The notes beneath the pieces are model-generated. The model made no database searches. It was not told the origin of the DNA and was given only the letters and a program-made list of their open reading frames with translations. A program made the translations under genes and the position numbers. This document shows, piece after piece, positions 1-12,503 of a stretch of 64,000 bases of DNA (the stretch's first letter is position 1; each line of letters opens with the position of its first letter). Source of the DNA: Litomosoides sigmodontis (taxonomy: Eukaryota > Nematoda > Chromadorea > Rhabditida > Onchocercidae); the NCBI GenBank assembly GCA_963070105.1, contig OY718807.1:10168483-10232482 (forward strand), written 5' to 3'.

Positions 1-195
1 TGCAAGTTTTTAACCGATTTCATTCTTTTTGCAAAAAAAGCCTGAACTGTCTTGTATTGGTTGTTGAGGCATTTTGTTATACCTTTACTTTTTGTTAAAT
101 ATTTCATTTTATTTCCGCTTGTGGACCTTAGTAAGGCCTGGTAACAGATTCATTATATCAAAGTTATAAGATGCAGAGATCGCTCTTCCTTCCAG

Positions 196-3100
196 CTCAC
201 TGGTTGGTGATTGATGGTGTGCAACCAGCTGTGCCGGAGAATCCAGCTCCTGTGGTAGAAGCAGAAGCCCCAGCGACTATTGCTACTGAAAAAGCAGCAG
301 TTGATACGGGTATATCGATATTATCGAAGGCATACAGGGGCTTGCGGCAAACTGAACAAGTACAAATCAAAACTACATCTACACACGCACTCTCTGTGGT
401 CTGAGTTTGTTCTGCTTACGAATAATCTAATCAGTGGATGGATTATTATTCTTTATATTTCCTGATGTAATCTTATTTACAATGTAATAGGGAAATATGC
501 ATCTATATAATCTAACATCTGTGTACCGGTATGTGCAGTTTATATTTTTCGAAAATTTTCTGTGACATTTTAGGTAGAGAGCTAGCAAAATAACAGCGGA
601 AGCAGCTGAATTATTGCTACTTGTTTTTTTTCCTTGTTTTGTTAATTTTTTTTGTCCACAATTCGTGCAAGTCTGGCATCAAATCTTGTAGTCAATTTTG
701 TTATTGTTGACTTATATATTACAAGAAATTTCAGTTGCATCTGGCATAAGCTTAATTTTCTTCAGGAGCAACAGGTATTCTTTAAAGAAATCACGGAAGC
801 TATTATGGGCAGCGATGATACAAGGAGGACGGTACGCTTGTTTGATTTTCTGTACTTCATTAACTTAATATTATGACAGAATTTAGATAGTAACTAGTAA
901 TAATCAAGAAGAGCTTTACCACATGTATTTCATATTTATGAAATACGTATTTTTTTTTAATGTTAGATGAAACACTGAGTTATTCTTATGCATTTCTATT
1001 TCTTACCCAACGTGTGATTATCAATTCTTGAATTACAGGAAGCATTATACAGTCTCCAAACAGATGCGGGTTTGCAACAATTACTGCCTAGGTTTTCGGT
1101 TGCAATTGTTGAAGGGGTTGGTTGCTTATTCTTCCCTTCATCCTGCATTTTGTACAATATTTTTCATCATCTAAGTGATCCTGTTGTTGCTTGTATCTCA
1201 TAATATCTGTTGAAAACTTTAATTGCATTTTTTGAAATTAAGGTTCGGTGTAATATTGTGCAGCATAATCTGGCTATTCTAATATATTTGATGAGGATGA
1301 TCCAGAGTTTGGCCAGTAATCCAGCACTGTCATTGGAACGTTGTGTCAGTTACTGTTAATTTTTTTTAGTTGTTTGTGATTTGCAACATTTGAACGAGAA
1401 TGAGGTAGCGGATCTGTATGAGAGACTGGATGTATGGGGACCAGTCAATCCTAACCAATGAGACAATAATGCTTCTTGATAAACTTTCCTTTGGAATATT
1501 TGTATTTCTTAATGAATTACTTCGACTTACTGACCCTCAAGTTTACAGTTGCATGAATTGTTGCCTTCTGTACTATCGTGTATATTGAGCCGGCAGTTAT
1601 GTGCTCGCCCAGAAACAGATAATCATTGGGCATTACGAGAGTTTTCCAGTCGTTTGTTAGCAAATATGTGCAGGTATACGTATTACATAAAGTTGTACAG
1701 AAGTAATCCTCTGACCATTCAGATGTGGTTTGATTTTTATAATTCTGTCATAAATCAAAGTTGAGATGCAAATGTGTCTAGCTGTTACTGAAGTGGTTCC
1801 TACTGAAATAGTTTTCAGGTCGTACAACATTAGTCATTTGCGATCTCGTGTAACTCAAGTGCTTGCTCAAGTCTGGCGTGATGAAAATTGTACACTTGCG
1901 GCATTGTACGGATCATTGTACGCTTTGAACGAGCTGGGCGTTGACGTACTCCTTTTAATTACAAAACTTCTATTAGGAATATTACATGAATACATAAAAT
2001 AAAACTAATCACTTCTCAACAGTGACGTTTGTTATACGATTCTTTTAGATTATAATTATTATTGTATTTCACTGCGCAGAGCTAATTGCTTTTTTTTTGC
2101 ATTAAATTTTGTTGTAGACTGTGCATTCTGTGGTGATACCCCGAGCTGCTCAACTCCACAACGATCTTCGGAGGATAACGTCAGATAAACCGAGCATGGT
2201 TGATAAATTAGCCGCCGAAAAGCTTCAAAATTTTGTCATCGTAAGTTGCGTAGCTATGGATTATTATGGGAAAACATTAATAGAATTGATTTTTCACTCA
2301 CTGTATGAATTTTTTTGCATTTCCATTTAAAAATGTGTTTTAAAGAAAGTATTGGTACATTTTGTAAAAATCCAAAAACCAAGTGGCCTAAACGAAGTTG
2401 CGGACTATCAGAACATGTTTGGAGGATTTGGCGAAGCTGTATACAAGTATGTTATATACTTACGGCTAGTTTTTAATGTTTTCCCAGGATATCGGGTTTT
2501 GAATTAGTGGTAGTTACTCTGTTAACATGTGGTTAATGTAGTCCTTAAGGCATACCTCACAATCATTTAACAATCATTTACATCTGTAAGAAAATTTCTA
2601 AGGATTTATCGCAGAACAAATGCTTTACAGAATCATAACAAGTGAACATGCATCAGTAGTACCTGCCAGTGCATCTGCAAATAACAGTGCGCATTCTGCC
2701 GTTTTTCACAGATCTGGGAGTGACCGAAGACCGGCTGTGTCCACTGTTACTGTATGCTTGCATTCATTAAAATTTTCAAGTCGGAGAAGTGGGTAGAGGA
2801 ATTAATGAAGATCAAGTCTTTTTTTTCATTAATTTATCCTACTAAACCACTTCAGCAACAGCAGCAGCAGCGTTTGATGATAGGTACAAAGCAACCTGTG
2901 ACTTCTTTGCCTAGCTCACCACTTTATGTGGTCCGTCCACAGAGTTCGCCGGTACCTGTCCGAAATTCTACTCAGCAGCCGTATGTTAACATTATTAGTG
3001 GTGGGCGTTTGCAACAATCAACTACAATGTTGAGTCGTCCAGCGCAGCAGAGTACATATTATGTTTCCAGTGGAACAAATTCACCAGTGTGTTATTTTTT

Positions 3101-3432
3101 TGCTTATTCCTTTGCTTTGTTTCGGTATACCATAAGGCACTCTTTCCTTCTACTATAATGCTAGTTTCCAAATAATTGTTTTTTATTAATTGTTATCAAC
3201 ACAGCAGCTTTTAATAAGTATTATACATATCGAAGTATGTTCGAATTTAACAGTAAAATTTTTGATATTAGAATTTGTGCGTAATATCATATTTCAAATT
3301 ATAGGTGAATTGAAGCAGGTATTTTTTTAGACCAATTCGTACGTTGTTCGACCAAGTGGATATAAGAAAATGATTGTAACAAGCCAACGTGGCACTTCCA
3401 GCTCTGCAAATGATAGTTTTAGAAACTCGTGA
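196..3432 (+). CDS. taf-6: TFIID subunit 6 (TAF6), 3' part, 5' end outside window
   Basis: TAF6 is a histone-fold subunit of general transcription factor TFIID and acts in the nucleus with TAF9. The N-terminal histone fold lies upstream of the window. Exons with consistent phase are 196-398, 766-831, 1039-1116, 1243-1344, 1549-1673, 1819-1945, 2118-2240, 2346-2446, 2631-2751, 2856-3086 and 3331-3432 (TGA at 3430), encoding about 459 residues. Recognisable family blocks are [18 protein letters not shown] in exon 1, [12 protein letters not shown] in exon 2, [11 protein letters not shown] in exon 3 and [18 protein letters not shown] followed by DNHWALREF in exon 5, which belong to the conserved C-terminal HEAT-like domain. 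The last 150 residues are Gln/Ser-rich and low complexity. Joins at 2446/2631 and 3086/3331 are less certain because that tail is poorly conserved. Confidence 0.93.
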
Positions 3433-4798
3433 ATGGCGTTATACATTTTTTTTTTGCTAAGAAATTACCTCTTATACTGGAGGATTGGAGAAACAAGCCG
3501 ATCTCAGGTTTTTTTCTTTCTGTTTTTTCTGTCTGCTGACAAGCTCGAAGAGAGTTTTGCGAATGTGTTTTAGTTTCCTGTCTTACTCGTTGTTGAATAA
3601 TGCAAATGATCAATAGAGCATATATATATATATATATATATACTCTTTTTTGGCATTGTTATGCAAATTTCAATTAGATTGCTTAAAAATGAAAGCTTAA
3701 ATTATGAGTGAAACGTTTTTCGTTATGAGTTTCAGAGCTTTAGGTGTTTTAAAAATGAGGTTGAGATTTAAATTTATGATACTCTATAGAACGCTGCTTG
3801 TTATTTTCTCTATTTCTGTGTAACCGTGGAGAGATGTTTTCGTATTCACTGGGATTATTTCGACCAATTTATCTAGAAAATTTTTCCACGATATATTCAA
3901 TTTTTTTTTTATTAAATTTTTATTTGAGCGGGTTAATAAAGCTGTGAGGATCCTACTTAACATTTTATTAATGTCTAACTATATTAACATCTAATTAGTG
4001 TCTAACTATGTGAGTGATATTTTACTTGGGAGTTCCATAAATGTTATTGTTCAACAAGTTCCTGATCTCAGAATCCGGAATATTATTTTGACCTAAAAAA
4101 CTCTCTCTAGGCTCCACTGCTATAGCGCTTTTCATAGTCCAACTAGCACCAAGCAAAGTAAGGAACATATCTCGAAATCGATATACTTAGTATATCATGG
4201 CACCTCTTTCCCACCTTGTTATGAACTCGCAATTCATAAGAAAGTGAGGAAGAGGTGACCTGAGAGAATAAGTATATCGAAAAGGGAAAAAACATCCAGA
4301 TTACAATGGATGTACTTAGTAGAAATAACGAATCGGCGCTATCATCTTCATTTAAAATTTTCAATTAGTGATAAACCGGAAAATCTCCGTAGACATGAAG
4401 CAGTTGTTTGTACCATACTTTCATTGTTTTTATGGAGTACCTTTAAATCATTTTTGTTATAACATATTTGTGTTTTTAATTATATAATCGATTAAGATTC
4501 AAATGCTCATTTGTAGTTATTGTGATGCGATAGTGACATATCCAGGATTTCAGATCGAATGTCCTCTTTCGTAATGTATTAATAGTAACTCATATGAGCA
4601 GTTCTGGGTTGGTTTTTTTGGCGAAATGTAAACGACTGTGAATGAACTATATATTACCGTTTTGATGATATAGCAAACGAAAAATGAAGCATGGGGTAAC
4701 TTTAAACGTAGAGCAAAAGCCGTTTTGGATTAAAATTTGCTATAGGTTTTCTTTGATCAATAAGTTTATTTTCTTTTCTTTCCGAAAAGATCCTGGAT
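3433..4798. other. intergenic spacer
   Basis: This is AT-rich DNA after the TAF6 stop. It contains a short (AT)n run at about 3618-3642. A possible exon-like stretch sits near 4107-4165 behind a pyrimidine-rich acceptor, but it could not be joined in phase to anything. No gene is supported here. Confidence 0.5.
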
Positions 4799-6284
4799 AT
4801 GTCCTTTGATACCTCACATGATGAAAGGAGACATATATATGAGCACAAAAATATTTCTGACGCGGAGAAGCTAAACAATTCATTTAGGTTCAGAAATTTT
4901 TTTGGGAAAATGCTTTTACATAGAGATTCTGAGAAATGCGAGGGGAAAAAATCCCAGCTTAAAAGCTGGGCAAAGTTGTTTGTCTCTGCGTTTGTGAGGA
5001 ACTTGGAATTGTATGTCTGGAATTATAATGGTGAATGCAGTGCTTTTTTCACTGTTTGTTACCTTCTACTGATTCTATGTTTTTGCTCAAGGATGGATGA
5101 TAATTATACATTTGCATGATGTGCCAGACTTGTTTGCTGTCCCATTCGCTATGATATATATTAGTGTTTCGGGGGTATAACAATTTTCAACCAGCGGTTG
5201 TTGCATCAGATAGCTATTTCAGTACTGTACATGAGAACATAAATTTCTTTTACTTGCCGAGATATAGGTCATGATGGGATTATCGGAAACTTAAATCGGT
5301 TCGATAAATGTATTTTTTCGAAGCATTAGTTTAGTTTTTGCGAATACAGATGTCTCCATCTTGACTTTTTAATGCACGAAAAAGATTGTGTTTTGGAAAG
5401 GAAAGTTGCACGCAGGGATCAAAATTTTTTTACAGTTATAGAAAGGAGTTGGAGTCCATCATATGACACTCTCAGTTTTTAGCATGCTATTCTGTGTCTT
5501 ATTTACTTGTTTGTTTGTCTTTCGTTTTATGTGCAGTGGTTCTTCACTGAATGAAAGTGAATACTTTGCTGCTGTTTCCTTTTGGAATGAAGTTCCAAAA
5601 CTCGAACGACAAAAGGACGCTGACAATGAAATTTATGAGGGACTGGTGGTGGAGGTATTGTCAAAGATGTCCAATAATAATAAATCACTATAAAAGGAAT
5701 ACTATGCTGCTTCCTTAACAACAATATTTTATTTGCCTCACCTACATAATTACACCATAATGGAATGAGGAGATGCGCTCACTAGAACTGTAACGCTGTC
5801 ATTTCCAAATTAACTCGAAGTTACTTTCAACACAACTTTCAACTTACCACTTGTCACAGGAATCCTATTTTGCATCGAAGTTATTAATAAGTCCGTCAAC
5901 AATTATTATTTGCAATTTTTCTGCTGTATTGTTGTTCTATTGTTGCTCTTAATCTTGTATGCAACAGCGTCGATTGAATTAAAAGCCGCCAACCATCGCA
6001 CTGTTTTACGACAAGTTGCCCTCATATTGGCTGACCGGAATAATTTGAGCTTGCTGTCAAGTCTGGACGGTTAAGACAACGGGTTCCATGCTGTCGACTA
6101 AAATCTCTTCACCCTACCCTTTTGGCTGAGAGGAAAAAAGTTCTTTTTTCTTTTCTTGAGAGGTTTGCTTCACCTTATCTATGGATTATTGAAATGTGGT
6201 AATTTGGATCAGCGTTTGAACATACTGCTACGTGCTGTAATTGCAGTGACTTTACACTATCGATGCTGTTGGCTTCTAGAGTAA
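4799..6284 (+). CDS. unidentified small helical protein, 182 aa
   Basis: I do not recognise this protein. A strong pyrimidine-rich acceptor (AG at 4788-4789) lies 9 nt before ATG 4799, as expected for cis- or trans-splicing. Exons 4799-4974, 5537-5654, 5860-5890, 5968-6069 and 6163-6284 join in consistent phase to give 182 residues ending in TAA. The N-terminal third is charged (His/Glu/Lys-rich). The rest looks alpha-helical, with stretches such as YFAAVSFWNEVPKLERQKD, VLRQVALILADRNNLSLLSS and LNILLRAVIAVTLHYRCCW. There is no signal peptide, and the hydrophobic C-terminus is not long enough for a clear membrane span. The donors at 4975 (GTTGTT) and 5891 (GTCCGT) are weak, so the first two joins are tentative. 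The last two exons look clearly coding. The gene follows TAF6 on the same strand about 1.4 kb downstream. Confidence 0.55.
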
Positions 6285-7705
6285 GTGGAAGTGGTTGCTG
6301 TGTTGACGGTTACCATTGTAAATGTCAAATGATGTCATAAAGTAGACGGAAGGATTAGAGTGAAATTAAATGTAAGAAAGGATTTACATTCAATGAGAAA
6401 TTTGAGGATTAACGTGACAGTCTAAATGGATGCATGTAGCAATGGTCATCGCTGAATGTGCGTTTAATAGGGAAACATGCAAAAATGATTAATCGTCTCT
6501 GTGTGCTATGACTGATTACAGAACAAAGACTATGTAATTGCAACCAATTCCTTTGTTAAAGGGGCTACGAATATTTTGTAACCTAAATCATCTCGGATTC
6601 TTCTATATTCTCCCGAAACATTCCATCCACATATCGAATCTTAAAACCTTCTACATTCAAATGGCTCAAAGATACTTTATCAAAATGTAACACAGAAGAC
6701 TTTCAACACTTTCGAATATTCGTGTGCACGTGACAAACACACAAAAGAAAATTCGTCCAAAAACTTAACATATCACTACATATCCCTTTGAGGATAACAT
6801 TAGTGAGTGACGAGTACTTGCAATGAGCTGTGTTGTGAAACTACCATGTATAGGAGTCGAGAATGAAGAAAAGAAGTTTGTTTTCAAGCATTGCTTACAA
6901 ACATCTCGAATAAAGCTAAGCTTAAATAATTTCCGCCCACTCACTTAGCAAGACCAAGTCGTCAACTGTTCGATTAATTAGGATCAATATCGTTATGGTG
7001 CATTGATGTCGACAGATTAAATTAATAAAGAAGTTTCCTTATCCTTATCGCACAACAACAGAAATGCGGTGGGTTGAGTAATCCAGATTCGATATTAAAT
7101 TCCACTGAGCAATCTACCCAAACCATTAAAATTTTTTGACAGAGCTTATCATTCAAATAATCATTACCAGTTAGAGATGAACTTAATAATACAGCTCATA
7201 ATGCACTTAGGCAATATAACCAGATATTTTCTTCACAAATTTGGTAGCACCAAATACCATTATCAGTGATATGAAAGGCGGTACGCATATACTTTTTGAA
7301 GAGAATATGCATCCACAAAAAAAAGAAACTGTACTTATACTAATGCAGTATCACTTTTCACAATTAAAAATATAAATTAACAAAGACGTTAATGAACTTA
7401 TTAGTTCATATTTTCATCCCAAAATGGAAGTCTACGTTTTTTGTTATGTCAAATAAGCTTTTATTCTAAGTGGTGAGTGGTGCAGTACGTAACGAAATGA
7501 GAAAGTACTTGCTAAAATGTATGCACTTAAGATGAAATGCCTAAGCAGATAAAACTAATATAAATTTAAAACTCCAATTGTGAATTTCTAATTGCTTACC
7601 CTGCAGAAGGAACTTATCGATGTTGTCTTAATCCAAATATTTCTCTTCTCCACAATGGACAAATCAAAGAACTTAGTTTCTCCCTATAAAATATGCCGAC
7701 AATTC
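6285..7705. other. intergenic spacer
   Basis: This AT-rich DNA lies between the convergent unidentified gene (+) and the torsin-cofactor gene (-). No open frame with matching splice sites, RNA gene or repeat was seen. Confidence 0.5.
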
Positions 7706-10003
7706 TCAATCTTCCAAGCATATCAGGAAAGAAGATATCCGAGAAAGAATTGGCCGAATTTGGTCCTCTCCGATATAATCCGAGTCCCATATATTTAATA
7801 AGTGCCTGAAAAGTTTTTCATATAAAGATCATACAGAAAATTTCCATATCTTGATACAAGGTAAATTGTACACATCATGAAAGCTTCTACGACAAATTGC
7901 ATTATCACGAAAAGGAAATATGGCAAAAAAGTGTTTCACTCTCACCTAGATATCGCATCTTCACAGCTGGGATATGAACCGAAGAATAAATTAATGGTCA
8001 GCAGAATGAGAGCAGAACGAAACGGCGAATGGTCGGGATCAGATAAACTATGCAAATATAACGGAGCATACCCTCGTAGTTTGTCGATCCCTAAAAATTT
8101 CCAAACCAGTACTCCTTCGTTTCCAGCACTTGCCAAACTGGAAGGACAAGAAATCTTCCAAAACTATTTCTAGGTGTTTGTACGAAGCTATACTTTCATC
8201 TAAGAGTATCTAATTCTCACTCCTCGATTTCATCAATGTTCAATACAATCAAGATATTCATCTTGAAAACTCCGAAATTTTATAGAAATTTACCGTGCAA
8301 AACTACTGATTTACTGTATTTCGATAACGACCTCGTTACTTCACTTTCTAACAAGTACCGCTCCTTGTATTCATTACAAAAAATCCTATCAATTTCGCCT
8401 TTTCCAGTGACATCGGAAAAAATATCGCCAAGAGCATCGGCCAACATATCAGCTTTTATACCCGTAATCAGCACCACATATGGTTCAATTGGTTTCTGAA
8501 ATGACACTACAACATTTCAAACCTTAAAATCCTTTCATCAATGCAATTTAGATTTGAATTATCTGCTTCATTCGAGATTTCACAGATACCTTTTTCAGTC
8601 CCAAGAAAAGTGACGTATACAAACCCCTACTGAATGCTAGATTCTTTCCTAAATTTCAAAGTATTTGGAACAAAATCTCGTATGTAATATCCAAACAATG
8701 TAGAGCAAACAACATACCTGGTAGACCCATTTCTCACCAATAAGTCGCAATACTGCCTTCGTATTAGTACCACGCTCATATTCATTAGTGAAATTTTTTT
8801 TCAAAAAGCCATTTATTCGCTGTTTATATCTGTAACAAATAAACGAATAAATTAAGTAAATAAATAATAAATAATAATGATAAGTAAATAATAATAATAA
8901 ATAAACAAAAATAATAAATAAATAATAATAACAAATAAATAATAATAATAAATAAATAATAATAATAAATAAATAATAATAATAAATAAATAATAATAAT
9001 AAATAAATAATAATAATAAATAAATAATAATAATAAATAAATAATAATAATAAATAAATAATAATAATAAATAAATAATAATAATAAATAAATAATAATA
9101 TAAATAAATAATAATAATAAATAAATAATAATAATAAATAAATAATAATAATAAATAAATAATAATAATAAATAAATAATAATAATAATAAATAAATAAT
9201 AATAATAAATAAATAATAATAATAAATAAATAATAATAATAAATAAATAATAATAATAAATAAATAATAATAATAAATAAATAATAATAATAAATGAATA
9301 ATAATAATAAATAAATAATAATAATAAATAAATAATAAATAAATAATAATAATAAATAAATAATAATAATAAATAAATAATAATAATAAATAAATAATAA
9401 TAATAAATAAATAATAATAATAAATAAATAATAATAATAAATAAATAATAATAATAAATAAATAATAATAATAAATAAATAATAATAATAAATAAATAAT
9501 AATAATAAATAAATAATAATAATAAATAAATAATAATAATAAATAAATAATAATAATAAATAAATAATAATAATAAATAAATAATAATAATAAATAAATA
9601 ATAATAATAAATAAATAATAATAATAAATAAATAATAATAATAAATAAATAATAATAATAAATAAATAATAATAATAAATAAATAATAATAATAAATAAA
9701 TAATAATAATAAATAAATAATAATAATAAATAAATAATAATAATAAATAAATAATAATAATAAATAAATAATAATAATAAATAAATAATAATAATAAATA
9801 AATAATAATAATAAATAAATAATAATAATAAATAAATAATAATAATAAATAAATAATAATAATAAATAAATAATAATAATAAATAAATAATAATAATAAA
9901 TAAATAATAATAATAAATAAATAATAATAATAAATAAATAATAATAATAAATAAATAATAATAATAAATAAATAATAATAATAAATAAATAAATAAATAA
10001 TAG

Positions 10004-10058
<55 letters not shown>

Positions 10059-11019
10059 TCGCCGAAGAAATTATGCACCTTTTCAATGAAGCAGTTTCAT
10101 TGCTTGAATTTGAGTATGAATTAAGACTGACGAAGGTAACAATAAAGACAACAGCGACACAAAAAAGAACAATGCTCGACTGAAAAACAAATAGATCCCT
10201 TTTCGCTTGATTTTTATAAAAGAATTAGCTAGGCCGTCAACAAAGTATTAGCAAAGAAACATTCAAGACACACGCAATCCTGGTTTTAAACTTCATTTAT
10301 TGACTTTGTAATTCCTCAAATTGAGTAATTCTAGAAGCTCATTGTAAGTGGTTGAACTCTACCACGACGGTCATGCAAACACAAGAAAAACAGTTTCAAT
10401 ATATCTGACCCAAGAAGGCATATTCGAGCTCCATTTCAGTATTTCCGGTTTTAACAACCTATTGGCGTTCCTTCTAAAACCATCACATTCTATATGATCT
10501 GATTCATATGATCTAAATAAAAATAATTTACAGAATACGATTCGTTGAATACAAGGACGCAAACAGACTTCTCCTGATTGACTCTTTCAATTCATTTATA
10601 GTCCAAAATTGTTCAGAAGAATGAAAAAAAATTTTGATAGAAGAAATAAGCATTTTAGTCTTCATTATCAAAAGAGATATCTATTACAGTGCTCTAGATC
10701 ATGTCCCACAAATGAAATTAGGGTCTCTCCCACACTTCTGCGATATTCTTCATTAAATAACAATTATTGAAATAACAAAACACAAATTTCGAATTAAAGA
10801 GAATAAAATTTAAATCCATCGTTGGACCAAAATTTCGACGACTTCCAAAATACCACATGCATATAAGTTGTTAACCTACACATTACTATCGTCACTGCTT
10901 TCATCCTTTGCTGAGAGTTCCGAATTTGAATATAGGTTTTCTTGACGATCTCGATTCCAACTTAATGATGGATCTGAACCGGTTGAAGCACAAAAACGAT
11001 GATTTCTCTTTCTAACCAT
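7706..11019 (-). CDS. LAP1/LULL1-like torsin cofactor (TOR1AIP family), 265 aa
   Basis: Proteins of this family span the inner nuclear membrane or ER and use a lumenal AAA-like domain to activate torsin ATPases. Minus-strand exons are 11019-10882, 10179-10079, 8829-8718, 8495-8294, 8090-7946 and 7805-7706 (TGA), all phase-consistent, giving 265 residues. Residues 1-46 are a hydrophilic Ser/Arg-rich N-terminus, and exon 2 encodes one transmembrane segment at about 49-64 (SSIVLFCVAVVFIVTFVSL). The lumenal domain follows, with EPYVVLITGIKADMLADALG matching the family's first strand-helix unit. Next comes APLYLHSLSDPDHSPFR, then SALILLTINL, aligning with the CDHxNAPFK-type block and following strand of vertebrate LAP1. 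The C-terminus ends ILSRISSFLICLED. It is far shorter than human LAP1 because the nucleoplasmic region is small. Identification rests on motif order and length, so family membership is likely but not certain. Confidence 0.7.
8886..10001. repeat. 17-bp A/T-only satellite inside an intron
   Basis: This is a tandem array of the unit AAATAAATAATAATAAT, about 62 copies. It is near-perfect from about 8931, with a few unit-length variants (around 9088, 9145 and 9330) and a substitution near 9293. Its left edge (8886-8930) is degenerate and its right edge grades into (AAAT)n. It lies wholly within intron 2 (8830-10078) of the torsin-cofactor gene. Because the reverse strand has no two adjacent A residues it contains no stop codons in any frame, so long minus-strand open frames here are artefacts. 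Confidence 0.95.
10003..10057. repeat. (AT)n microsatellite
   Basis: About 26 AT dinucleotides directly follow the 17-bp satellite, about 20 bp from the donor of the transmembrane exon at 10079-10179. Confidence 0.95.
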
Positions 11020-12503
11020 GTTTTTCAATGTGCTTCAGGATTCAAATATTGTTGTCGTCACGTGCCATTAAAAAATACATTGACTGACTAACATAAACTG
11101 CGCCTAAAACTAGCAAAAAACTGTGTTTTTTCTTTTGTTTGTCTTCATAATGTTCTGATTTTCAGGCTTCTAAAATGAGGAATCACATGAGCTGTTCTAG
11201 AGACGAACATTGAACAGAGAGGTCTTGATATTACGATGAATAACACTGACTTATGTAAAAGAATAACAGTAACCTAAGGCCCTACGGGACACTAGACGAC
11301 GACGACAACAACAACGACTTCAACTAACCAAAATCCCTCAATATCACAGCATTTTCGAGGAGCGGTTTGCAAATTCGAAGTCTCAAAGCGGAAATAGGAT
11401 AGTATTTGAACGGCTATCCGCACTGAAAATGCAAATGCAGATAAATATTCCAAGACTGTTTGCTACTTGCCATCTCGCCGCAACCTTTTGTCGGTGGATG
11501 TTTGTGTGTCTGTGTGGAATAATACGATGTCTATTCGGTAGGAAGGTTTGTAGTGTTATCTCAAGTGACCAATGGTAGAGAGATATTGCTTGAAAAGCTT
11601 CTCAATAATTTGAAGTAAAATCAAAGAGAAGTCACTGTGTTTATAAGTTCGTTTAAGAAAGGAAAATATAAACTGAAAATGAGAAAGGAAAGCAACGAAG
11701 AACTTAGTAGTCTTGAAAAATACGCTTATAGCCTACTAAGAAACAGAAAAACTGGAAAAACAATGCTTTCAATTTTTCCGCAAAACTAAAAACGAGGAAA
11801 GCGACATTTTTTAATTCGAGAACTGTCTCATGATTTTTCAAAAAAAGCAATTCCCTCTCGTGATTTCTATTCTCTTTTAAATGAAGATTAAATCATCGGT
11901 CATAACAAGTAGCTGGATGTGTGAAAAGCTAGGAAAATATGATAAATGAAAGCGTGCACAGAACCTCTAAAAAATCGGTAAATTGGAGATTGGAGCTTTA
12001 ACTTATGGATTTTTTTCTCTTTTCTGTGGAGTTTAAAAATTTCATTATTTATATAATTTTATTTATAAAGCGCCATTTGTATACGACGTATGGGATACAA
12101 ATGTTTTATTAAGCTTATAAAGTAATTTTAGTAAGCTGCAAAAGTAAGAAACTTTCCTTTCTATGAAGGCTGCTATTTATACACTTAATTTTGCACACAC
12201 AGAAACAAACAACCTCCATACTGAAAACATAAAAGACTTTGGAAAAAGGATACATAAGAAAAGAAGAGAAAGTTTGTATCTCAATTATTACCGGTTCACT
12301 TTCATTTTGATTAATATGAAGCAGTCATAATCTTGATAAAATCTAAAGCTACGAGATCATTCGCATTCTTTATTTTAGCCACACATGCACAGGACACTGC
12401 CAGCTGGATCTATGAACAATGATTCTGGAAAGATTTGGAAGGATCCGCGTCTAACTAAAAAAATTGACACCAGAAATACCCACTGAATTGAGAGATAATA
12501 AGA
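11020..12503. other. intergenic spacer
   Basis: This is the upstream region of the torsin-cofactor gene and 3' flank of the JTB gene, both on the minus strand. It holds a short GAC/AAC-rich simple stretch at about 11295-11325. No gene or RNA was recognised. Confidence 0.5.

Noticed and set aside
8824..10086. About 410-codon minus-strand open frames rich in Ile, Leu, Tyr and Phe
   Set aside because: They are the shadow of the 17-bp A/T satellite, whose reverse strand cannot contain a stop codon. The region is an intron of the torsin-cofactor gene.
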